This document shows, piece by piece, positions 49,066 through 60,560 of a stretch of DNA of 64,000 bases. A model generated the notes under the pieces. That model was not told the DNA's origin and made no database searches. It saw only the letters and a list, made by a program, of their open reading frames with translations. This DNA is from Hyalella azteca (taxonomy: Eukaryota; Arthropoda; Malacostraca; Amphipoda; Hyalellidae). Each line of letters begins with the position of its first letter. Within the stretch, counting starts at the first letter, position 1. A program made the position numbers and the translations under genes. The DNA lies in assembly GCF_000764305.2 (NCBI RefSeq), contig NW_025944533.1:806001-870000 (forward strand), given 5' to 3'.

Positions 49066-50683
49066 TGATACATAACGGATTAGAAATTCATCTACCAAGT
49101 TGATTCGAATTTGGTCTATAATTCTATTTCTATTCTACGAAATAATCAGATCAAAATTTGAAAATTTCGATTTGATCTACCAATTCGAATCGAATTTGGT
49201 CTGAAATTCTATTTGTATTCTACGAAAGAATCAAATTAAAATTTGAAAATTTTAAGGGCTGCATGCAGCTATGGTGAGAGGAGTAATGTTAGTGTTTTTA
49301 GGCAGTTTAGAACCGAATTTAATAATACATAAATCTATTGTACTTATATTTACAAAGATATTTCAATGACTTACTTTGAGGAGATAGAGCCATTTCAGAT
49401 TGACTACTTTCCAAATTGTGATTATGAATTCCTGTAGATTTTATAAGAGATGTGAGAAATAAGTTTATATACCAAATTTGTTGTAGATTATTGCAAAATT
49501 GCATTCTAACTGAATGTTAGACATATATTTGAATGAAACCCAGCGCCCGAAATATATCTAATTTTTTCATATTTAGTTTCAGAAGCAGAATGAGAGCATG
49601 GCTTTTTTATATCAAAAATGAATCAAAATTTGTAGAAAATTTCAAAATTGAATTTTTTGAAATTACCATTGACATTTTCCTCCCAGCTTAAATAATCACA
49701 AAATACTAAATTACACTAATCATTCTGAATAAAGCTTGGGTTACAAAGACAAATCAGGTTTTAATTTAGCACGTTTTAACGTTCATGTCCGATCAATTCG
49801 TGGGTAAAATTTGTTAAATAACTCGCAATAAGTACCGTGGTTGACAAATGCAGACTACTTTGTTTGTTATCCATCTCTAATGCATCCATGAACAGAAAAA
49901 AACATTTTTATTGAGAATACACAATTAAAAAAGCATTATTTTGATAGAAATATTATAGCCTCTACGATCTCATCCACATGCGACCACTTCATTTTCAAGA
50001 CTAACGAGTTCATGAACAAAATAGAACAAATTCCGACTCCTTCTTCAAGCCCTTGCTCAAACGTGTTCGAAACCACAAATTCTTGCGACCCACTAGCATA
50101 AATTATTAGCGAGTTGCCTACTTTTCAATAAAATAGAGTAGTTTCTATATAGAGTAGTTCTATCGGTCATTTAATAACAAATAACGATTTAATAAGAGTT
50201 TGGATGCAACGATTGATTGGAAAGAATAAGTTATAAATAATGTATCTCTTGCACGACAGGCGGCATTTGTGTGCGTCGGATCTAATAGAAAGAAAAGAAT
50301 CTTTTTAGAATTTATAAAATATACAAATGCTACACTCTACTATTTTAGATAGCTGGAGATATTGAAGTTGTTTAACCTTATCAGTTGTGATCAACATATT
50401 CTTTAAAAATTTGTAATTAACATTATTGAGCTTAAACCTTCAACTCAAAAAATAGATAGAAACTAATTGAAACTTTCCTCCATCATTCAATATACTAAAC
50501 ATTGATTAACTTTTAAAACGAAAACTTAAATGCACAGCACTGAATCCAAAAATGCTTAAAACGGAGTCCACAAAAAATTGATCGCTATTAAGGCGGTATT
50601 TGCATGTTAATGAGTGCTATGGTTTAGCGGTGACATACTCCACTGAATATTCATACGCTCTGACCTATATATTCTGCTATCAG
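49066..50683. other. AT-rich sequence without recognised genes
   Basis: Contains a diverged direct repeat at 49094-49250 (ATTCGAATTTGGTCTATAATTC followed by CGAATCGAATTTGGTCTGAAATTC, about 105 bp apart). Nothing else is supported. Confidence 0.5.
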
Positions 50684-50790
50684 CTTAGGCAAAATGTTCA
50701 CAGAATTCAGTTGCGTTCGGAGAGTTTCCGAGAAAACGTGGTTTCCATTTCAACGACGGATGCCATTTTTGAAATTGTTAACTTTTGTAG
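50684..50790 (+). CDS. Candidate 107-nt exon, unknown
   Basis: Bounded by the acceptor ATATTCTGCTATCAG (50681-50683) and a strong donor TTTTGTAG|GTAAGA (50791-50792). Two frames are open: one in phase 0 reading LRQNVHRIQLRSESFRENVV and ending in phase 2, and one with an internal ATG reading MFTEFSCVRRVSEK... and ending in phase 1. The in-frame stop falls directly inside the donor, as expected of a genuine intron. The first frame would join in phase to the block at 53932-54160. The gene is not recognised. Confidence 0.3.
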
Positions 50791-50792
50791 GT

Positions 50793-52088
50793 AAGAAAAG
50801 TTTTAAGAAACAATGAAAGCACAATCAAAAACTTGCAATATCTTCTTCAGAGAGAGAGAATGCTTTTAGCTTTATTCATCGAAATAAAATTAAATATTTT
50901 CCATTATATACATAAATCAATAAAACTATAATAAAAAATTCGAACTGTGTGGAATTTCGGACATCCAAGAAAATCAGGTTTGTAAATAAGTCTGTTTAAA
51001 CAAATACGATATCATTTATATTCTTTCTCCTCATGGTAACATCTTTGCGTTCTGACATAATGTTTTAATATTCCACTTGAAGATTGCAGAAACAAAGTAA
51101 GATTTATTCGAATGAACGCGTAACATCGCGCGACAATAATATATCAATAATAATAATTATAACATAATTCAGGAATATCCCTCAGTAATTCCAATGGATA
51201 TTATTCTCCCAACATCATACCGGCAGAATTTTTTTTACGTAATATTCGCCAGGAAAACCATGGTTCATTAATTACTGTGGTTATCGTTAAATGCTTCGCC
51301 AACGGCCAGTCCCAACGTAAATGAATTCATCCGCGGAATTAGAGGCTTTAATTCTCAAGTGACACGTCATTAAAATGAAGTGCAAAGAATATCCTTCCTG
51401 GCCAATAAACCATATGCTCTCAAACGTTTGAAATTGCTTTTGAAACTCGAATTATAAATTTATTGTTATTTATTTCTGCGGCCAAAAATTATTATAGTTT
51501 AGAGTACTTTTTATGTTAATAGGCGAAAGTGTGTCTCGTATTTCTATATTAAAAATATCAAATAAATGCATGTAATGAAGCTATTTGTCTCGTATATCCA
51601 CGATACGCTCTAATTTCTCCTTCAAAACTTGTTATAGTGGAAACGAACCAGGCACAGACTTTAAATTGTATCGCCAGTTAATTTAGATACTCGCTCGTAA
51701 GGGATAATAGATGCATGTATATATTTCTCCATACACGTCTGAATGAAAAGTATGCCATTTTTTATTCAAAACATTGTTGGACTATAAACTTATTTCAATG
51801 TTTGACGAGTAGATAAGTTGATGTGTTTTCTTGTTTTTTCGAATTCAAATATTCAATTCGAATTCGAAAAGCCCACATAATGATCCCCCTCAAATTAAAT
51901 CATCTAAATAATAATTAACTGCTTATACGACTGTAGAATATGTTACCATGAGTTTCGAGGCTCGTATGAAAATCTTGGCAAGCACAGCACGGCGCCCGTG
52001 ATCTGTTGTATAGTGCTCGGTAAACTCTCGTACACACAATTTGATGAGAAGGTTTTGTGAGCAGATTTCAAAATATAATACAAATTAT
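50793..52088. other. AT-rich sequence without recognised genes
   Basis: No supported feature. A GC-richer phrase at 51980-52030 (CAGCACGGCGCCCGTGATC) stands alone. Confidence 0.5.
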
Positions 52089-52330
52089 AATTTTATGTGT
52101 ACGTTTACCGATCCTCATCATTCGATATTATTTGGTGTGCATTATTTTGAACATCATCACTCACTATTATTTTGTGTGAATGATTTCAAATATCGTCACT
52201 CAGTTTTTTTGTTAGTACGCTATAGAAAGTCATCATACGTTATATATTGTCTTGTGTGTTCATTTCAAAAATACATCATTCATCATTATTTTTGTGTGTA
52301 CACTACAAAACAGCATCATTTATTTTGACG
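52089..52330. repeat. Degenerate repeat of about 45 bp
   Basis: Five or six diverged units of the form CATCATTCGATATTATTTGGTGTGnATnATTTTGAA (for example near 52115, 52155, 52195, 52240, 52270, 52310). The overlapping 95-codon frame (52041-52328), rich in histidine and phenylalanine, is explained by the repeat. Confidence 0.65.
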
Positions 52331-52589
52331 ATGCATAACGTTTAATTACATTATTTTGTTTAGGGTAAACGTATGAAATTCCAGCAGAACTTAAAGAGTA
52401 ACTAAATAAAGTGACGTGAAAGTTGCATGATATTTTCATGCTTTTAATAATTAATTTTGAGTGACATAACAGCGACAAAAGTTAATATAAGCTGTTGTCA
52501 ATTCTTCAAGCTTCATATTTGTCATAAATGAATAAAAGTTTTTCTTACAGACTCTGATCATAAATCCAAGCCAATCAAACGATTTCGGG

Positions 52590-52690
52590 AAAAAATAAAA
52601 AAACTTATTAAATTATAAACTTATTAAATTATAAACTTATTAAATTAAACTTATTTATTATTAATTAAACTTATTAAATTAAAAAAACAT
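52590..52690. repeat. AT-rich tandem repeat (TAAACTTATTAAATTA)
   Basis: Three tight 16-17-bp units followed by looser ones. Low-complexity, no coding role. Confidence 0.8.
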
Positions 52691-53035
52691 TATATTCAAG
52701 TTTTCATTGTTTCGAACAGAGATGTGAAAAACTGTAGAATTTAAAGAACTTTTTGAATGATTTTTTTTCTTTTTTTCTGCAAGATGGGATGTGGGATTTT
52801 AGATCGACTGTAATTAAAAAATCTTATTATTCTTAATAAGTTCTAACAAAATAACCTAATGTCTTATATGCATTGGCATTTTTTGCTTATTTCCTTTACT
52901 ACAAAATATTGGGGTTGTATCACATTCCATGATAATTCGCACCCAAGCGCCGAATGAATTTCTTTCCGATTGCCGAGGCCGCTGTCGCGTACCGGCAAGT
53001 GGCACGACGTTCATTGCAGTTGTTCGAAAATTATC

Positions 53036-53410
53036 GCAATATTACATTAATATTACAGTAATATTATAGTTAATATTGCGATAATATTTAAATAATGTTG
53101 CAGTAATATGGCAGTATTATAGGAGTAATATTTTAGTTACATTATATTAACAGTAGCAGTAATATGGCAATATGCAGCGGTAATATTTTGATTATATTGC
53201 AGTACTATGGATGCAATATTTTAATACAGCATAATTGCTGTGGTAGGGCAATACAATATGGAGTAATTATACTTTATTAATATTATAGTGATATTGCAAT
53301 AATGTTACAGTAACACAGCAAGATTACTGCCGTAATATTTCAGGATGTATTGCATGGTATATAGTAGTAATTTAGCAGTAATAAAGCACTATTTCAACAG
53401 TATATCCGTG
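53036..53410. repeat. Degenerate AATATTnCAGTAATATT repeat region
   Basis: For about 375 bp the words TAATATTA, GCAATATT and CAGTAATAT recur every 10-15 bp in both orientations, since the ATATT core is near-palindromic. The period is irregular. It follows a short GC-rich patch (52950-53020). Probably an old expanded microsatellite. Confidence 0.7.
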
Positions 53411-53931
53411 ATATTATAATGAAATTGCAAAAATTTAAATAAGAACTTAAACGTGATTATTCTATAGAAATACCTTTAACGCCTGGAATGTTCATGTCTA
53501 TCAAGAAAAATTAATATGTAATGCGAACACGAAAAAAAATCATTTCAATAAATGTTGCGAAAAATTCAAGTTTTCAATAAATGAATATAACTTCATCAAG
53601 TAAGCCACCCCTGCCCCAATTAAGACAATGTATTCAATGCCTCAGACTACGACAGCTTCTGATTTGGAAAAACATCAATCCATTTCCGTCTCAAATCATT
53701 GTATTTTTATTTTTATAAGTAAAATTATATTTTTCCCCTTCCTCGACACCCTCATTCAATTATTCATGCCTCTCATTTTAGCGGTAAATGCAGCAACTTT
53801 CAAAAAATTTAATAGAATCCCAAGAAAGTTAATATTAACTAATATTTTATTAATAACCAATTTTTTCGAATTTAATATGAAACAGTTAATGAATATACAT
53901 ATTCAAATTTTAATTTTTGATTCTTTCTCAG

Positions 53932-54160
53932 GCCAAAGGATGCCCGGTTCCATTCCACCATGGGTCATCAGAAATACATTAAGAGAAAACTGCTACCGGC
54001 CGTCCATGTGGCCGCCTATACGACGCCGATAAATTTATCAAGAATATTACAGGAGCAAAACGATCGCCGGGAGAAGCTAGCGCTCCAAAATGGCGATAGC
54101 GGCCGAAGACATCGCTCAGCGTTCGCGCTGAAACCGTCCTTATTTTATGAAACATCCTGA
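53932..54160 (+). CDS. Candidate terminal exon, unknown protein
   Basis: A strong acceptor (TTTTTGATTCTTTCTCAG, 53929-53931) opens a GC-rich frame that takes one lead base and reads PKDARFHSTMGHQKYIKRK, then HVAAYTTPINLSRILQEQND and a basic SGRRHRSAFALK end, stopping at TGA 54158-54160. An internal ATG (53960) has an excellent context (ACCATGG). The shift from AT-rich flank to GC-rich frame at the acceptor is sharp, and codon composition suits coding sequence better than any other plus-strand block here. The protein is not recognised. A YY1/Pho-type AAAATGGCG (54087-54095) falls inside it. Confidence 0.38.
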
Positions 54161-54219
54161 TTTATGATGCAAGATTTCAAGTACTTATATTATCAGTCTG
54201 CTTATATCGCAAGTTCCCA

Positions 54220-54465
54220 AGGAATTTAAAAGCAAAAAAAACATCAAGCAAATTCACCATATCGACATTGAAAGCGTTTCGGAGTCGTTTTTTTCGATAT
54301 AATGTTAGGTCTTGTTTAGGTTTTATGTCTGTCTTAGAATTTTGATATAATAATATGATTTTATTCATTTTTAGTTTTTCAAACTGATTATGGAGCTGGA
54401 CTCCGAAACGTTTTCAATGTCGATATGGTGAATTTGCTTGGTGGTTTCATTGCTTTTAAATTCCT
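54220..54465. repeat. Inverted repeat, 67-bp arms and 112-bp loop
   Basis: 54220-54286 is the reverse complement of 54399-54465 with five mismatches. The outer ends read AGGAATTTAAAAGC; the arms contain CAAATTCACCATATCGACAT. The RNA would form a long stable hairpin. It could be a foldback transposon remnant or a tail-to-tail copy of a short element. No terminal duplication of flanking DNA was found by eye. Confidence 0.9.
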
Positions 54466-55557
54466 TGTGAAGATTTCAAGTGTTTCAGTTAGTGAAACAT
54501 TCCTGAATTTAGTATTGTTATTGTGCAAGACCCGCTCTTGAATGTATGGACAGTCTGTTGAAAGACTACTATCATTCATCTCCAAGTAATCTTAATCCTC
54601 CAGGAAGCAAAAATATAGAGGTTAGGTTTTTATTTGCATATAAATAATGACTAAATATTAAAATAATAACTCTGAATGAGTATATAAATCTCTTATATAT
54701 CAGTAATATTAGTGATTTTTTGTGATTTATAAATGATTTATATATTAAGAACAGTAATGGCTGATTTTTCATATAAGAATGGCTTAAACTTCATATACAG
54801 GCTATTATTGCAATAGCGATTGATGATATTGCTTATATATATGTTTTTGTAGACTTATACAGCCCACAAAATTTCATTTTTGTTTATATGACAATGATTA
54901 ATGCATCATATAAATTAATGATATAATACAATGCAATACTGGAACAAAGTTATTCAGAAATAGTTTATTCAGTGTCATTCTTCTTATCAATGAGTATCAA
55001 GTAATAAAGGAAAAACTTTTATTTCACGGCAATATAGTGCTATCAGTATTTTTCCAATTTTGATACTCAAATTTGTTTCAGTGATTGCACGCCCCCAAAC
55101 TCAGTTTATAAATGGAACATCGTTATCCTCCAATTATATATATATGGGCAAGCTTTCAGAACACGAAAAAACACTGAATTAAATATTCATGGCATCCACT
55201 GCTTTCGACAAGTTTTATTAATTCAGATGTCTAGCAAACATAATCTTAGATCACAATGAAGCAGAAATTTTATCTATACTAGAAATTATATTATGGCCTT
55301 ACCTTTTTTACGAAAAGGAGATAAAAAATCAAGCAGTTGAATAACAATTGTACCTATCGAAATTATTTGTAATCTATTTGATAGTGTGCTCAATGTTTTG
55401 ACATCATTTCGTAATTAAAATCTTTGTTTAATTCAGATAAGAATTTTTAATTAGTTTAACCGAACAAATCTTCTAAACTGGGAACTTCAGTGAGAAATTC
55501 GACGAAGAACCACCGCGGCTGACAGTGAGACGGAAACTGTCAAGACTGCAGCGTGAA
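54466..55557. other. AT-rich sequence without recognised genes
   Basis: No supported coding region or repeat. A minus-strand donor-like AAAAAAG|GTAAGG at about 55306 has no convincing exon behind it. Confidence 0.5.
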
Positions 55558-56195
55558 TCAAGAAGAAAACGGGTTGTTGCTACCGTCGAGGCATACACTA
55601 CAATAGTGTGCAATATTCTTCTCTAGGAGTCGAGAGTTTGAGGAATTCAATGCACTTGCTGCAATTTTTGGCGTTAAAAATATGACGCTGAAATTATTTA
55701 ACTGCAGCAGAATTGGAAATAATCGGCTGGGACTTAATGCCATAAGAAGAATGCAGTAATGAATCACTTTAAAGTTGATTCGATAAAATTTGCACCAAAT
55801 TTCGATTCCCATGGCTATCAAAACTCCACTTTCAACAAATTTCGGAAAACATTTTACGACGCATGAACCGACGATATAGGAATGTTCGAAAATAAAAACA
55901 TATGTTAAAAATCTGTATGTTAAAAAGACGTACATTTTTGGCATTAAGTAAGGCTTAATATAAAATAATTGCTCGTAGAGTCGTCCAGTATAGATAATTC
56001 AATATAAAACCAGGCTGAAAATGTACGATATGGGATCACGAATATTGGCGCAAATTTATTCAAATCATTAGAAGCCAAAATGAAATCATGTTGATATGAC
56101 GTAATAAGTATTTCATTCATCACGAATATATAATTTATCGAATATAATATAAAATTCGAATTCATATACCTGACACACGTGCCAACAACATACAT
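55558..56195 (-). other. Two overlapping hydrophobic open frames joined by TAATG
   Basis: A minus-strand ATG frame of 83 codons (56195-55944) ends in a TAA that overlaps the ATG of a second 128-codon frame (55944-55558). Together they give about 211 mostly hydrophobic codons with one frame change. The second frame has several stretches that could span a membrane (near residues 5-25 and 60-80). It might be a decayed membrane-protein gene, but AT-rich DNA readily encodes hydrophobic sequence and no family is recognised. Confidence 0.2.
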
Positions 56196-57485
56196 GGAAA
56201 CTAATTATAGTTTCTATTTAGAATTGTAAAAGAGTCTCTAGCAATGGTTTTATTATTGGTGTATATGATCTCAGGAGAGAAATGAGAGTAACAAAAATGA
56301 AGTATTTAGAGATAATAACATTTTCTTTTAATTTCCGGTTATGATCCAAATAAGTAGATGAGTTTTCTATTAAAAAACAGTAGCTATTTATATAGGAACT
56401 TTAACAACATTTTTGCTACGAGCCGAAAGTTATTTTTTATAACATGTACCTCTGATCGGGTAACCAAAAATTTTTATTTAGTATTTACAAATGGGTGAAT
56501 TAAAAATTTGAATTACTTATGATTAATTTGGGTTAAATTTTACGCAAACTTGGAAATTTTAAGCTTGAGCTCTTGAATACTTTATATATTGTGTGTTTTA
56601 AAATTCCTTTTTTATGGAACTTCTTGAACATTTGAAAATATTCTTAATTCGGCTTGAAAAAATAACTATCACGTTTTCAAGAACATTTTATCAGTTCACT
56701 CGGTTACAAATTTTATTGTTTTTGTTGATTTAGGAACGAAATTTTTTACTACCATTATCTATTACCTGCAATTAAATTCATCATCGAATGATTTGAGCTA
56801 ATAATGTGTTTTATTTTAATTATTATTGGATCAATTATTCCGTACTGGATTTTGAAATAAGTTTAGTTATTGAACTAAGTTTTGTTTAACATTTTCTAAC
56901 GCAAATATTTATTGACTTGAGTTTCATAAGCCTTAGCTTGATGTTGCTAGGTTTGGATGAAAAAAATATATTACTACCAGTTTAACCTATAATATATTTT
57001 GATGACTTTTTCGGCTTCAGATGCGGCTTTGAAAATGATAAAAAACCTATTCGTGTTTCTGGACTCGTTATACTAAGAAAAATCCTAAATAATATACAAA
57101 AAATTTCTCGACGTTAAGCTACAACTCAACTCCCAGCTATTCATTGCATGGGTATTGCCGCAGCTTCTTTCTAAATGATAACGTTGATCAACAGTACGTA
57201 ATAATTAACGATTTTTTTGCGGTTAAAATAAACATTGCTGCTTGCTAGTGGACTGGAGCAAGAGACAAACCTTTTTATTTTACGCGTAAAAGTTGATATC
57301 GTCTCGCTGCAATGATATCCGTTTCGCTTTTTTAACACTGCTATTTTTCAACTACTATGTGATTAGTCCCAAAGTAGAGAGCTATTAAATTTCGATTACT
57401 ACTTTTAGAAACAATTTTTAAGAAGACAATATTCGTTCTTCTTCGTTGACAATTGTCACAATTTCCCACTTTCTGTGTTTAAGAT
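56196..57485. other. AT-rich sequence without recognised genes
   Basis: Nothing supported. Confidence 0.5.
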
Positions 57486-57489
57486 TAAA

Positions 57490-57560
57490 CGTTTCGACCA
57501 ATGGGCGCCCCGGCTGACGTTTGCCGGGCAACGCGGCCCTCTGATTGGTGGAAGAATTCA
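57490..57560. promoter_or_regulatory. GC-rich core between opposed CCAAT boxes
   Basis: CCAAT (57498-57502) and its complement ATTGG (57544-57548) flank a GC-rich core containing GGGCGCCCCGG and TTTGCCGGGCAACG, the latter resembling an RFX X-box. Opposed CCAAT boxes bound by NF-Y often mark promoters. No transcript start is evident. Confidence 0.3.
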
Positions 57561-58625
57561 TCCAACAATTCTCATGCAGTCATTTTGGGAATGATTCTAG
57601 CCCCTATAGTATACAGAAATACTCTTTATTTGCCCGTTGATGGTTGATATAAGGTCCAGATTAACTGTTTTTCTTAAATCTGATATATAATTCGACAATG
57701 AAATTTATGGAGATAACATAGATATATAAATAGACATTATATCCCATTAGCTGAACTTGAAGATAAATGCGCACTTGAGGTGAATTTGGTTGGCTTTATT
57801 AAGATTTTGCCTACTTAAAATGATCATGTTATTCCACAAAAAAATTTAGATCATTTGAAGATTGCAAGACCAAAATCTATTATTGTAAGGAAGACGAGCG
57901 TATGCGCAGCGATATCGAAAAAAATGAAGTTCAATATTGCGAAGATGGAAGATGGAAAAGAGCTAGAAAAAGAAGATGGTACCTAACTATATTATTTCGG
58001 TTATCATGAGCATTTTTTCATATAAGGGATTAGTTACTGTTGGTTTTACGTCTTACTGCTGGGTAAAAATATAGCTCTGATAAAAAAAGATAGAGCATCA
58101 AGGAAGCATTGAGAGAAAAGACTATTGTCAAATAAAATGTATTTAGTTACAACAGGCATCATTTGATAAAATATGTACACTTTATGGTGTTTTATTAGTA
58201 CAACAACAAATTGATTTCAAAAATGATAATATTTTGGAAGCTTCATGCACTGGGCATGATAACAGCCCAGTGTTAATTAATTAAAATAACAATAATATAA
58301 AAATAATAAAAATCACTTGTGAAAAATCACTCTTTGATGTAAATAAGTTATGAGAGATACGAATAATTCACACCTATAAGATGGTGCAAACTCAATAAAA
58401 GTCTACAAATTTTTCTAAAATTAGCACTTATGATTCTGCATATACGAAAAACCAAATTGAAATTTGTAATTTACCAACATATGAATGGAATGTTTGAAAT
58501 TCTGCAATACTATCTACTTAAAACTAACTAAATTAAATAAATTAAAATAACTCTTTTTAATTAAATCCTCGTGACTTACTTATTTAGCATATTATAGCAT
58601 AGCTTACTTATTATAGCATATTATT
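57561..58625. other. AT-rich sequence without recognised genes
   Basis: Nothing supported. Confidence 0.5.
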
Positions 58626-58783
58626 AGCGCATTTTCTCATTTATGGAAAAAATGCACTATTGTGCTCGCCATGTCCGTCTGTCTGTCCGTCCGTCTGTCT
58701 GTCCGTCCGTGACCTCAAGTTTTCGTCGACGAGAAAATGGGCTCACTGTCACTCACTGCAGTGAGTACTGAGTTACATTTTTA
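58626..58783 (+). repeat. CCGT/CTGT hairpin element, copy 3
   Basis: Complete copy with AGCGCATTTTCTC at the left, a short CTGT/CCGT run, TCGTCGACGA, GAGAAAATGGGCT (one mismatch) and an intact ACTCACTGCAGTGAGT. It ends 27 bp from the splice donor of the minus-strand exon at 58811-58848. Confidence 0.85.
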
Positions 58784-58810
58784 TAAAATATTCATACGTC
58801 AGTCACTTAC

Positions 58811-58848
58811 CTCCTCAGGCAGTGGAGTGTAGATCACAGCTGCTGGTT
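58811..58848 (-). CDS. Candidate 38-nt microexon, gene not recognised
   Basis: The minus strand shows GGTCCCCTGCAG|AACC at the left and GAGGAG|GTAAGTGAC at the right, the latter a perfect donor. Of three frames only one is open: two lead bases, then PAAVIYTPLPEE, ending in phase 0. The forced single frame, GC-rich content and consensus borders make it one of the best exon candidates in the window. It is in phase with the block at 20712-20756 and with frame one of 40394-40451. The protein is not recognised. Confidence 0.5.
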
Positions 58849-60560
58849 CTGCAGGGGACCAAAAATACAGAAATTTCAAGTTCAGAACCTACTTCTTCAA
58901 ATTAGGAATACGAGTAGTTAGTTAAGAATATCCACCAATTAAATAGATATCATTCTTAATTTAATTAGGAGAAATTCCTATGGGGAAAACCGCTATGATG
59001 CGATGTGCAGCTACGGAATATCTAAATGAATATTTATTAATTTATTATATCTTATTCTTATAATATCTAAATGAATATTTATCCATTTCTTATTTATTCT
59101 TCTTCTTGGGTAAATCTTAATTTTGAACTCTCAATGACAAGAATGTGCGGTTATGCCACACATTTATCTCATAATAATGGAATAATTATTAAAAACTAGA
59201 TAAAATATTTATTTGTGCTAGGATATATAAGTTCTTATTTATTGAACCAATTTAGCCCTCTTACATATAATTAAAAATGGTCAGTAGGCGTTGCTGAACT
59301 ACAGGAAACAAAGTTCATGTGTGTAACTATTACTTATTATTCATACTTATTATTATGACTTATTATTCTTATTCTCATATTACCTATTATTATTAGTACT
59401 TATTAATCGCTGATTGCATTTCCGTAAAGAAAATGAAACTTGGAACACCGTTAGACAAGGAATAGTCTGACCAAAAATTTCTCATGTTTTATTTTTTACA
59501 ATTGCTTTTAGTTTACTGTATTGAAGACATATTCAGTTATATTGTATAATTTAGTGTACATAAATGTCAATCAGGCGTAAATGGCACCAGGCAGTTTTAC
59601 GATTAAAATTTCGTTTTAAATAGAGCCTCGAATTCATTTCCGTGCCTTCTGAATTCTCTAGGACGAACTTTTTTATTAATCACTGATCTGATTAGTCATT
59701 ATCAGACTTAGCATGATTAGATCTAATTTTTATTTTCCAAAATCATGGCAGCAAAGTATACTGCAAAAAAGTTTCTCAAAAGCAAGAGTCATTGCAGTTG
59801 AAGTAAAACAATCATGAAAATCATGCAAGATTGCCATCAGTAAGACTATATATATATTAAATTCTTTTTATATTGAAAATAATAAAATTTGTGAAAAGCA
59901 CATAATTTCCCAAAATTACCTAAACTATCGACGGGAAAAAACCCCCCCCGACACTTATATCAAAAAGCGTAGCCATCACGCGGCAAAAACTCATTCCAGT
60001 TTTTCTATCTCATTTAAATGATGGGGGCAGGAATAAAAGATGGACACTAACGATCATTAGGAGATAAGCAGTCCGTCTCGATGCATAGCACGGTAATGGG
60101 CAACTGATAAGCCTATGTATAAAGCGAGCCTTATCTCAACAGACGGCCATCACTCGTATCTGACGTGGACATTAAGCCAATGAAGAAGAAACGAGAACTC
60201 GAAAAATTTACTGAATTGCACCGCATTGACTCTAAATGCACAAAAATTATCTCATTAATTGCATTGAAAATTAATTATAATGAGATAAAATAAACCTAAT
60301 TATTGCTTCCCTATTCCTCGGAAATTGCTGCCTGAAATTACATCATTATTTTCGATGTTATGAGAAGAACCAATCTAAACACAGGTTGTGCGAATAACTT
60401 CTGCTCAACACGTTCCGTCAATAAGACGCATTACCATGCATTATTTGGTGCTTTCACCGAATGAGTGACAGTATCATTAATATCATTGTTCAGTATCATC
60501 ACCGAATAAGCGATACTATAATTATTGGGACAATTGTTCGGGACATATTAATTCTTAGGT
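58849..60560. other. AT-rich sequence without recognised genes
   Basis: Contains a local duplicate of CTAAATGAATATTTATYAATTT near 59020-59090 and a run of TATTCTTATTATTACTTATT words at 59330-59410. Nothing coding is supported. Confidence 0.5.

Noticed and set aside
53036..53410. TAATATTAC words resembling a rolling-circle replication origin of single-stranded DNA viruses
   Set aside because: The word arises many times from the ATATT repeat; there is no stem-loop context and no Rep-like coding sequence.
54177..54585. Two minus-strand frames over the inverted repeat
   Set aside because: Parts of the two translations come from opposite arms of the same hairpin; there is no independent coding evidence.
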